In this document: positions 14,901 through 26,900 of the stretch, in pieces
How positions within the stretch are numbered: the first letter of the stretch is position 1
Layout of the letters: every line of letters starts with the position of its first letter
Notes under the pieces: generated by a model
The model's input: only the letters and a program-made list of their open reading frames with translations
What the model was told of the DNA's origin: nothing
The model's database searches: none
Made by a program: the position numbers and the translations under genes
Origin: Saccoglossus kowalevskii
Lineage: Eukaryota; Hemichordata; Enteropneusta; Harrimaniidae
Direction: 5' to 3'
Length of the DNA stretch: 53,366 nt
NCBI RefSeq assembly: GCF_000003605.2
Contig: NW_003107109.1
Span: 4,124 to 57,489, forward strand

Positions 14901-17900
14901 NNNNNNNNNNNNNNNNNNNNNNNNNNNNNNNNNNNNNNNNNNNNNNNNNNNNNNNNNNNNNNNNNNNNNNNNNNNNNNNNNNNNNNNNNNNNNNNNNNNN
15001 NNNNNNNNNNNNNNNNNNNNNNNNNNNNNNNNNNNNNNNNNNNNNNNNNNNNNNNNNNNNNNNNNNNNNNNNNNNNNNNNNNNNNNNNNNNNNNNNNNNN
15101 NNNNNNNNNNNNNNNNNNNNNNNNNNNNNNNNNNNNNNNNNNNNNNNNNNNNNNNNNNNNNNNNNNNNNNNNNNNNNTGCACAACAGTCAAAGTCGCCAT
15201 TTTTGTTTATATGAGACCCCATATATCTCGCACATGCGCAGCGCGACGACTACCGCGCTTTAACGTTCGCTTGAGTTCCCTGCAGTGTTTCGAAAAAAAA
15301 CACAGTAAAAATATAGAAAATAGCAATGTCACGTGATTTCATGGTCGACGATCTATATTTTGACGCATGTAGAGCAAACCTGCAGGCATTACAGTTCCGT
15401 TCATGATACTATTTATTATTGGTAAAGGTGATATTTCTAAAAGGTGTTAATTATTTCTATTACGTAATGTTATTGACTTAACATTTCCGCTATTCAAGAT
15501 ATCATCACTGTATGTCTCAGTATTTCGTCACGTTACTTGCAGCATCTAGAATCCCCATTTTACATTAATCGTAGATCAGGCGATTGGCTTAACAGATGCA
15601 GCCTGTTCACAGAACCAATATAACTGTTTTGTAGTATACATGGCATGCCAGTCACGGTTTTTTCTGTGTGTACAGTTTTATCGATTTCTCTTACACACGA
15701 ATCATGCATCGAATCCGCTTATTCCAGAAAAATGCTTTCAGTCAATTTTAAACAGGGCGAGAACATTACCGATGCCATTTCCAACATGTCAAGCCCACAA
15801 ATGATGTAAAGGTTAATTACATACTGTTTTCCAAGTAAAGCATCATACGCTCATCAGAAAATGTGAATGAATAAAATATTGATTTCACTCTTGACGTTGT
15901 GATGTGTAATAAACGAGACATTGCGCACACATAGACATTGCGCACACATATACATTGTACACACATAGACATTGTACACACATAGAGTTTCAGCGAAGAC
16001 GAAGACGAGGTTGATAATAAGCACAGAGGGTCACTAAAACTGTTTGTCCACCGCAGTTATAGGGAGAGCGTATGTATTATTAGTACAGCGATAAATGTGA
16101 AATCAGAAACTCACACACTCCATTGCAGAATGCATGTTTGTACACAAATCTTGTTGAAAGAGTTCAAGGGTAGTGATTGACATGTATTGGGATCTTGAGC
16201 GCATTTACTTGCATGGTCATATAAACCTTTAATATCAGCAATTAGTTTAGGCTTACCATATATCTACTTTTGCAAACTTACCCGGCAGCCTTTGCGCTTC
16301 TCCAGGGGCAGTCTGTAATACGCCAATTCGGTTCACATCAGAACACTGAACTGAGCTGCAAACAGCTTGATTTTAGTCTTTTGTCGACACTATTCCCTTT
16401 CAGAAAATACAAAATACATTATATTTCGATATACCGTCAAAATACACAACAGTGCTATGCAGCAGCAAAAAGTAATGATTCGAGAGACGAATTGCGCAAG
16501 CGTAGATAAAATCCATCAACGTGCGCAGTCCGGGTGCGCAGGCGAACTCGCACCAAGCTCGATAAAAAATCAAGCGAAATCGTTACACAATCATACCCCC
16601 TCCCCAATAAGGTAGTTTAATGATGACATCAATCGTGGCAAACTAGTCCTTCAATAAATATCTTGTCCGCTTGACAAATTAAAGACGTAAATCTCGAACG
16701 AAAGTTTTCAAATGGGGGTCAAATTAAGGTCATGAGCTATAATAATATATTAAAGAGGCATCTTTTATGACAAAAAAGTATACCAGCTACAAGACAAGAT
16801 CATATGTATTAGAATGGTTTTATGTTTTAACGCAATTTCGGCATGTATTTGAGTCACATAGTCATGCATCCATCTTGAAATAGTAATCCAGTAATGACAC
16901 GTGACAGTGTGCCTATGTCCGTCTTCGTATTCAGTATTCAGAGACGATATCGCAAATTTGATCTGTCCTGGGAGAGAGAATAGATTTCGGTTCGATTCAA
17001 CCTCATGGGAGTAGCTATACGAATGTCAGAGATGCTGGTGTGCATAATTTAGTGAAGCTACAAATTATGTTACGTACATCGTGTGATAGAAAGGGAATGG
17101 TAATTTAAAGGAGCACACTGACATGCGACCCCAGCTAAGATGAGGAAGCCCTTCTAGTAGTAATTGGAAATATAATTGTACATATGGTTCTGAATGCAAA
17201 TGTTTGATAAACGTCATTTGTTGTGTTTCTGTAAGAGCATCGACACAACTAACATTAAATCATATGATGTCGTGCTGTGTTGTTCTTTTTATATGATTTG
17301 TCACTGAATGCGACAACCAATAAACAAACCATGGCAAAAAACGTTGGCACACAAGTTGCATCGTACGCAATAAAATATAATGTATAAAATCACGCAGTAT
17401 ACAACGTCGTAAAACGCCGATCTCCCTGGGGCACATGATGGTTACACAAGAAAGCCGTAGTAAAATACACCTACATTGCAGTATTCACTAGCTTGCTAAG
17501 CACCAATCAACCGCCGCGTGTCTTCATTACAGGGGACCAAACAATTTTGTAGAAGTGCTCTCGTTATAAAACCAACGCGGATTGGTCATATGTTTCCACG
17601 ACGTTCACTCATGAATATGCGAATCATAGCTTCCAAATTTAGACATTGTTGCTGTATTTTTAGTTTGGCTGAGATGCAGCGGAAAACACCATGGCAGGCT
17701 AGGATGGTATTACACTATAAATTATTACCTCACGTAATATAGTACAACCCATTACATCACGTAATATAGTATAACATATTACATCACGTAAATAGTGTAC
17801 TATTTACTACAACATGGTACATTACGTAATATAGTACAACCTATTACATTACGTAATACAATGGAATGTATTGCATCGTGTAATATAAGATAATGTACAA

Positions 17901-20900
17901 CTAAAATAATTACATCACGCAATAAAGTTTACACGACACATCCACAAATACGGTTTATTCAAAGGCAGCAAGCAGCCTTCATAGGGGGTGCCAGCCATTA
18001 ATTTTTCATTTATTGCATTTTTATTCTGATATTATATACGGGTAAACACAACAAATTTTAGAAGAAATATTATAATGGACTTTTTTGGAAGTATTCTTTA
18101 TTATTTGGATTGAACTGCAACTGCAAAATGTTTTTCATGTTATAGATTTTTTAGTATTTTAGTGAATTTATCAGCTGCATTTCTCAAATTCGGCATTATT
18201 ACTTTATTATTGTGTAATAACTGTTCTGATAATTGTACTTTTTTTTTCTAAACTTCTAGTTCTAACAATATTTTGCTACTAATAATATAATATGAGTAAT
18301 CCATCAAAACCATGACAATATTATATATTTCCTGAACAAAATACGCTAACCAACCAACCAACCAAACACAAGATAAATATGTTAATTTACCACATAGGTA
18401 ACACATAATTTATAAGTAATTAATATTATTAAAATAACATTACCCGGTACATGTCACGACACGATTACGCAAAGAAACTATGCAAAATACGAATATTCCA
18501 TTTGTTTAGATATATAGTGTCCTCAATGGTTTTATGTGTTCTGTGAAATTACAAAGTGTGCCGACGTATATGAATATACTTCCATTGTATGCTTTTCTCC
18601 ACGCATCTAAAATCAATATAAAATAGGACGTCCTGTAGTTGTTGTTGTTTTTACAGACATAGCGTCAACAGTGTTCAATTAGTGTGAAATTTGAAACGTG
18701 TACTCCCACGGGAAAACGGTTTGAAATCAAACAACATTGCATTTATATTTCACTTCCGGCAATCGATTAAGATCACACCGAGGCACTCCAATTCTTTAGA
18801 AACATTGTGACGTCAGACACTTGGCCTATATTACACAAAACAAAGTATTCATGCGAGACTAATGTGATACTTATAGAACTCTGCTAGATATGTGTACCAC
18901 ATGTATTACGTCATCACTTATATACTCCCGCTCCTTTTGTCAACACTTTTGACACGTTTCTCTGTTTTAGAAACAAAATATGATTTAAGCCAATTATCAC
19001 GATATCACAATAAGAATAGTGTGAATAAATATCGCCGATAAATTATTATGCTAACTCCTCGGCTGTTGGGCACATCAACGAGTACAAACTGAGACATTAC
19101 CAAGCTTTAACTTGGTATTTTTAGGTGATTGGAAGGTATCGAAGGAGTCACCGTCAGTAATTAGTGCAAGTCGCGCCCAGGTCATACTTGTAATTCTCAT
19201 TAAAACAACGTATTGGATTATTGGAAAATCAATGTTTATCAACACAAATTCGCATAAGCAGCCCTTAACGTGTTCGCCAAGCATCAGAGAGATTGTGGGT
19301 CTGGTTGTCCCGGCTGGTGTTTCTATCCTCAATGCACGAACACAGTCACACCATCCCTGTCGCAACGGGTAGCGAATTGCAGTGAAGTCATTCCACAGAT
19401 CTCTATATTCTTGGCCTGTTGGTCTATAAATAAATGAATATTAAGTAAACCTGCTACCACGATAACACTAATGTTCATATATTTCGGTAAGTGGGATAGA
19501 TGAACAATGGTGTCGAACAATGGCGGTATTTACTTCAAGGTGTCGTTATGCTAATGTAATCGCATTATGCCACTAAAACATTAGACTTGCGTGGGATGGA
19601 GAAAACCCCGTGTGATTTTACGTAATAGTAGAGTATACAGGGTGATACATTCAAATCCAAATTAATGTATTTAAATTGGCATTTTGTTTCGTGGAAGAAC
19701 ACACATTGATAGATTGTTTGCTACATTATTGATCAATTTCATAAATGTAACACGTTATTATCATGTTAGTGTAATCGATATTATCTTGGATGATATTTCA
19801 AAGCTTAATGACGTGTCAAAACTACGTAGAAATGCGCACAGATTATGTAATTGATTATACGGGTAATAATTTGATGCGAGGATACTATTGAGTCATATAT
19901 CATTTTAGTTTTTACTTCGTAATAATTGTATTTACGAATAGTATAGTTGGTGTTACTTTTATGACAAACAGGTTTCATAACTGAGATGTGTTCGGTCATA
20001 AATTTGAACTTTATTAATATTATCTACAGCATAATGCTAATTTGACTGACAATTTAGTTTCCTAACATGTAGTTACCTTAACATGTTACCTTTTGTATCT
20101 GTGTTTGTTTTCGATATTATATGTTTACTTCATCTTAGTTGTCACGTGTTACTCGATTGATTTCGCATTACACTACCTGACGTTGTTTCTATGTATTCAA
20201 CAACATTCATTATATTTAGACTATAATGTGCAAACCGCGTTACAGTAATTCTGACTCTCAGAAAAAAATACCTCTGTCTTTACACCCGACGTTTCACCTT
20301 TGAAATTCAATCTGTGTGTTCACAAAAATCATCCTTGATCAAAGTAAAATCCCCATGTGATTGGGTAATTACTGAACCATGACATTATTTTCCAGGTCCA
20401 AATGGAAATGTCATGTTCCGTGCAATTATATTTCTTGCAGTGTTGTATTTTTTTTGCTCGCTCCATCTGTCAAAATTGATAAGCAGTTGTCAAGTCGCTG
20501 ATGGTTGCGTCTTTGTTTCAATAATGTTTTCTTTGTGGTGGAGTAATCTAAGCACAGAGCGTCGTGAGAACTGCCAATTCAAACACTCATGCATTTCATT
20601 TGTGTCATTTGGTCGGATATTGTCGTAAACTTGTGAAAGTATGAAAATAAAATAGCAGAACTTGAAATTATGGGATTGGTCTAAGTGACTATCGGTGTCT
20701 AATGTGTGTGCCAGAATACTTTCTTATCAGGAGTTATCGTTCTGTTCTTTGCATTATGCAAATTAGATCTGTCGATTACACGTTGTAAATGACATGCATG
20801 ATAACAATGTGATGGCAATGTCAAGTTCAATCACAGACTATAAATTGCTTATAGTCACGAGTTGTCAACATAATGCCAATAAACGAAAATTTTATTTGTT

Positions 20901-23900
20901 AGGCGGTTACTAGAATGCATATGACTGGAGCGTGTGGGGGTTACAATGGAAAAAAACCAAATAAAATGGACACAGGTGCATTAATAATGTATTAAGCTTC
21001 ATATTGTTTGTATCCGTAGGACCCCCTGTGGAGGTAATAACGGATATGTTTGTTTCAAGTATGGACTCTGTACAGGAAACTACTATGGTAAGTACCACAT
21101 GTGTGGTAATGTATTTCTATTATAGCTACGTATAATGACCTCATTTAGTGTCTTGCTTTTCCTCAACGACAACCAGCGGTATTTGGGATCATTTAATGTC
21201 TTGCTTTTCCTCAACGACAACCAGCGGTATTTGGGATCATTTAGTGTCTTGCTTTTCCTCAACGACAACCAGCGGTATTTGGGATCATTTAGTGTCTTGC
21301 TTATCCTCAACGACAACCAGCGGTATTTGGGATCATTTAGTGTCTTGCTTTTCCTCAACGACAACCAGCGGTATTTGGGATCATTTAGTGTCTTGCTTTT
21401 CCTCAACGACAACCAGCGGTATTTGGGATCATTTAGTGTCTTGCTTTTCCTCAACGACAACCAGCGGTATTTGGGATCATTTAGTGTCTTGCTTTTCCTC
21501 AACGACAACCAGCGGTATTTGGGATCATTTAGTGTCTTGCTTTTCCTCAACGACAACCAGCGGTATTTGGGATCACATTGAGTTTACAATAGCCTTCAGG
21601 TGACAGCCCTGACTTTTTTAGGTCAAACCATGTTAGTACGTTCACGGTCAAACCAATGTCGAATTGCGTTGATGTATTTAGTACAGGAAATGTGACGGCA
21701 GCATTCACAATGTTTACGATGGACTCAACATCTGTATTCGTACACACTTTTAAAGTCGTAGAAAAGTTGTTTGAAATAACACGTAAATCACTATATACTA
21801 ACTTCAGTCACCTGTGTTCCAACATACATATGTATATAGATGTATTTTAATCTCCTTTAGAAATCAGATAAAATAACAAATACCACATTACGATGGTTGA
21901 ATTTTATAAAGTTTCGAAATTGTTATCTAAACTAGATACCTTAATCACCATGACAACTAAGGCGATGTCGGTCTCTTGAGAATTACCTTCAACGGGTGTT
22001 TTTTTATCGTGTATTTTAACTAATCATGTTGGAAGAAAAAAAAACGATGGTGATAGTTGATACCAAACAAAGATAAGGCTCCGATGTAATTATTATTCGT
22101 ACACTTTTACCATTAGCAATAATCTATAAAATGTGCCATTTGCTTTTATATAAATGTATTTTACATCATTAACGTTTGTGACGTTTATCGCAAGAATCCA
22201 GGAGTAGAGTTGCTGTAAGTTATATCGTCTATTTCAGTTGTCAGATGAGCATGAATCAAATGCTTTGTGTCATTATAATAATACTCAAAATATACTCAAC
22301 AGAAGTTACTTGAGGATATTCCGTCACCATTTACTAGTTTGTGACGAGACTATGTGACGAGTTGAATCATCATCGATCGGATAAATATAGACAAGTATAC
22401 TTTACTAGACACAGAATAACAAATGGGAAAAACGGGACAAGAATTTCCGAAATACTTATTGCTAACAAAAAAACTTTTATAATGGGCAAAGTTTACGTTT
22501 AAAAAAATGACACGAATTTTCAATTAATATTAAACGCATGTTTCAAAATTACTTATTTCTACAATCTGTCTGTTATTTGGGACATGTTTATAAGGCATTG
22601 CCAACATTTCGCTCACGTGCAGATATATCACAGATGCATTAACGTATATGTTCCCTCACAGGTTACCTTTAATATAATGTATTGAAATTAGCATAGACCC
22701 ACTGCCACATTTATGTTGTAAACATTCTTACATGTCTATGCGCCCTGCTTTCTCTGCTATCGAGGTAACGTTGTCCTTAATACGTTAAATGACATTATTT
22801 TTCATATATATGTTGTCTTGTCCGTATAGAAGAAAAAACAACTATAGGTGTGAGCACCCTTCTATAATGGACAGACGTGTGAACAAACAATTATATCTCA
22901 TATTAGCATAGTTGTGAGTCCTTCCTCGTGGGAAAGAGTTAAATGAGAACTGATCTCATCCGTCAATACAGGCAAACATACATGACGTGTATGCTGTAGT
23001 TGTGCGTAAACACGAACTATCACACGGTTTTTCCAAACCATATTAAAATGGATAATTTGTTCATGTAAATACGCACGTAAATACTTCTACATTAATCAAA
23101 AATATTCGTGACTTTTTATAAAGTACTGGCCTACAACTGTGAACTCGCCGCACTATTAATACTATAGCAATATTATTTTATTTACTTGTAAAACCGTGGA
23201 CTTTGCATTATACGGCGCTTAATAATATTTCAAAACCTATTACGGGCTACTGACGAAAGTATCTTACGGACGTGTTTCTGCCCAATTAGCCATATTTACA
23301 ATAAAGACTTATTAAAGCAATACACTTCCATGTCAGAGGGTTAGTTCGAACCCTGCCCTCGTCAAATTATTAACTTGTCCGAAATGTGAAACGTGAGAAC
23401 AATTTACAGCCTATATACAACAATATAAAGTGAAAATAACCGCTTCTTACGTATCATTTTTCACATTGCGTTGTTACGGTCCTGTGTATAGTATGCCATT
23501 CCTAACCACACTAACCACGAAGCGAGCATTTCTGTGGTTAGGACTTGTAATTATCATCTAAGTAATCACGTTTTCAATTCCAATTATTTTCTATCTCGCT
23601 CACCACAGATTGTAAATTCAAATCTAAATGTAAATCAAACTTGACAGGCCAAAGAGGATAAAGAAGATAAATATTCTTAGGTCAACCAGAAGACTTCATT
23701 CATAATGCAATGTAATTCTTTTTATATATGGATGTAGGGTTGTAGGCGCTCGGAGCCCTAAAATTATAATTTAGCTTTTTTCTATAGATAGCTGTCACTA
23801 CAGATTGTAACTGAACACGTGTAATGACTGTTTATGTGTTTTTTAAATGGACATTGTCTACGTTGTGGTTCTTCAGTTGGGGAGAGATTTATCTGCCAGA

Positions 23901-26900
23901 GTTTTAAGCCTGTTGGAGTTGCAATTATGTGTTTCTCAAGGCATTTGTGTCCATATTTGTTTAAATTTTGTTTTGTTTTCGGCCAATGATGCCGAAAGTG
24001 TTATAACACTTGCATGAACATACCGATAACTGTTTTGTAAAATATTGTTAATAATTAATTATATGAACATTCAGGCATTACTTTTTAGGTAAGAAAAATG
24101 TCTTTTTGAACGTTTCACATTAATTTAGGCGTTTTTTAGTATGACCTACTTGTGGTAGAACTTCGAAATGTTACCAATGTGAACGTAAGGATATTTTCAG
24201 AGCTGTCCACAAACTGCATCTATACCTTGAAAGAATTGGGGTAAACAAAACGATTGCCAATAAAATGCCAAGTGTTCTAAGCACGATCCACCTCGGGCGT
24301 GGTTGGACAACGTATCATATCAACTGTCTGATTTCAATCGTCTTTACTGTTCGAAGGGAAGTCCCAAGCTTGTTCCATTTGAATAAAGCCACGTCACTGC
24401 AATCCATTATTCATATACTGAATTTTGAAGGATCACATTCATAGATAATGCAAAGCCAATACTAACACGTGCACACAGTAGGATACCACGGAATGGCGCA
24501 ATCAAAATGTGAATATACTAACAAGAGTACACCTACGACGGTCGTTCAATATGTAATGCCCCTGACCCAGGCATAGAACGAGATTAATGAAACTTGGCAC
24601 AGTTATTAGTTTTTTTTCTACATAAGAACCACCCAGAGATATGCATTTCTTCCATCGTTTGATGCAGCTCTGGACACCGTTTTTGTAGAACACCCCAGGT
24701 TGGTCCTCCAACCACGTCGTAACTTCAGAAATCAAGGCTGCATCATCTGGGAAACGCTCTTCTTTTAAAAACAACTTCATGGTCAGGAAGAGATGAATGT
24801 CAGAGGGTGCAAGGCCAGGAGAGTAAGGGAGATGGGGGGGGTGCATAGCCACAGGCCCGTGATTCTGATCTGGCGACATGCGAGTTGTGGACCAGAGCGT
24901 GGTCCTGTAGGAAGAGGATACCTTTAGCTGATCTTGCCCCGCCTCTTGATTTTGATAGCTTCTCTTAATTTCATCAAAAGTGAAGCGTAACAGGCTCCTG
25001 TAATTGTGGTATCCTTTGCCAGGAAATCCGTCATCACTACTCCGTCCTGGGATTTGGTCTTTGGATCATAGTAATGAACCCAAGTTTCATCATGTGTAAT
25101 CAGTCTTTTGAAAAACTTTGACTCATCTTCTTGGCAAATTCATGATCGAGCACTCGACGCGTTCTTGCTTCTGGAAAGGTGTGAGCAACTGAGAATCCAT
25201 CTTGCCGACACCGTATGCATATGCAAATGGTCATGAATGATAGTTTCCCCAGAGCCTGTACTGATCTTGACCTCTTGGGCTATTTGGCAAACAGTAATGC
25301 ATCGATCTTCCAAAATGGCTGCCTCAACTTGACGGACCATGTTTGATGCCTCATCAATGGCAGAAGAGGGACAACCAGGTCTGGGAGCTGTTTCCACAGA
25401 CTTCCGCCATGTTTGAATTCACGATGCCAGCGTTTTACAGGGTCATATGATGGGGCATCATCACATATTTTTTGTTCATTTCATCAAAAGTCTCATTTGG
25501 TATGCGTCCTTTCAAATACAAAAAACGGATCACTGCGCGACACTCAACTGGCTCCATTTCACGCCAGACTCAGTTCAAACACCTGTAAATCAGGAACCAC
25601 AATTAGTTCGGTGCTGTTTATTGCAACATAACCCATAGAGATGTACATCATTACACATGCAAATTTTCATCTAAATCAGACAACTGAAAGTGGGTCAGGG
25701 GCATTACTTATTGAACGTCCCTCGTAACAATAACGGATTTCTCGGGATTCTGGAAGATGAAATTGTACCAAGGGTAATTTACAAACACGTGTACACTGAA
25801 GGATTTCACGAAATTCAGAAGGGGACTATAAATAATGGAGTATACTATTACGTGTACACTTAACACACTATTATAGTGCCGAAAAACTACATGAATACAG
25901 CTACTAATAAAATGTACCNNNNNNNNNNNNNNNNNNNNNNNNNNNNNNNNNNNNNNNNNNNNNNNNNNNNNNNNNNNNNNNNNNNNNNNNNNNNNNNNNN
26001 NNNNNNNNNNNNNNNNNNNNNNNNNNNNNNNNNNNNNNNNNNNNNNNNNNNNNNNNNNNNNNNNNNNNNNNNNNNNNNNNNNNNNNNNNNNNNNNNNNNN
26101 NNNNNNNNNNNNNNNNNNNNNNNNNNNNNNNNNNNNNNNNNNNNNNNNNNNNNNNNNNNNNNNNNNNNNNNNNNNNCACCGCTCTTTCAGGATTCTAAAT
26201 AGTCTGTCCATTGGGAATTTCTTTTATGTAACCACTGGTACCGCACCGAACTGCATAATGTTTGTTTACTTGAAAGATTTTTAATATGAAATCACACACA
26301 ATGAATTGAATTGGATGTTGTCTTGCAAGGTTTAAGTGTTCTATTGTGTATGACTTATATAGTGTAACTTATGTTAAATACAGGTGTGTGGAATGGATTC
26401 CTGTGAACATCGTACACCTCTGAATTTGGCCTTTTGAAGATTTTGCTTAACGGTTGCATTGTCTATTTGGCTGTCGAAAAGACGCTATAACGATCCACCA
26501 GACTGTATCTCACCTAAAGCTTACCCGTTGTTACCCGTAATGCAGAGCAGCAAAAAATGTCACTGTGAATAAGTCCCGCTATTTCGATCACCCCAACTGA
26601 ACCGACTGGAATTCATCGAAGTCCGAGAGTTTTTATTTTCAATGTACGCATAGTGAGCGAACTGAACTTGTTCAGTATATAGAATATAAATACCTGGACC
26701 TCGTCAGGTTACATGGAAAATTTGAACGACACATGCGACTATAATTTAATTTACCAATTTGTGGCAAATCCAATATTTCGTAAATGCATTGTTTATTAAA
26801 TATAATTATCTTTCAGGTAAGCATTTTAATGCAGCACAAATATATGCGCCTTTGGAACGTTTCGATTTGTTGAATCATCACCCTCTGAACCAAGAATATT

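Larger units (their letters stand above)
3692..21019 (+). other. Intron 2 of the GLRA-like gene (17.3 kb)
   Basis: GTAAGT...CCGTAG. Mostly AT-rich sequence without supported genes. It contains a poly(A) run (about 5708-5726), a GT microsatellite (about 5978-5992), a diverged direct repeat (8430-8523 and 8906-8988), a gapped MITE (14868-15260), an 18 bp tandem repeat (about 15920-15985), a TTACRTAA-type repeat (17725-17890), an AACC run (about 18347-18366) and a MITE fragment (19063-19274). The stretches 3692-8429, 8990-14867 and 15264-17724 hold nothing else I can name. Confidence 0.85.

Noticed and set aside
14699-15222. Frames of 110-160 residues
   Set aside because: They consist almost wholly of Ns from the assembly gap.
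20396-20628. Possible alternative exon 3: CAG followed by a frame beginning Gly-Pro-Asn-Gly-Asn-Val
   Set aside because: The first two residues fit, but the frame then becomes a hydrophobic stretch with no ligand-binding-domain similarity, and it has no donor at 68 bp. The site also sits in a small inverted repeat (CATGACATT...AATGTCATG).
21083-21603. Long repetitive open frames on both strands (16-residue repeats)
   Set aside because: The 48 bp period is a multiple of three and the unit lacks stops, so frames stay open by arithmetic. There is no start context or flanking coding sequence.
23335-23366. GTTCGAACC B-box-like motif
   Set aside because: The T-arm stem does not pair properly and no D arm or acceptor stem is found upstream.
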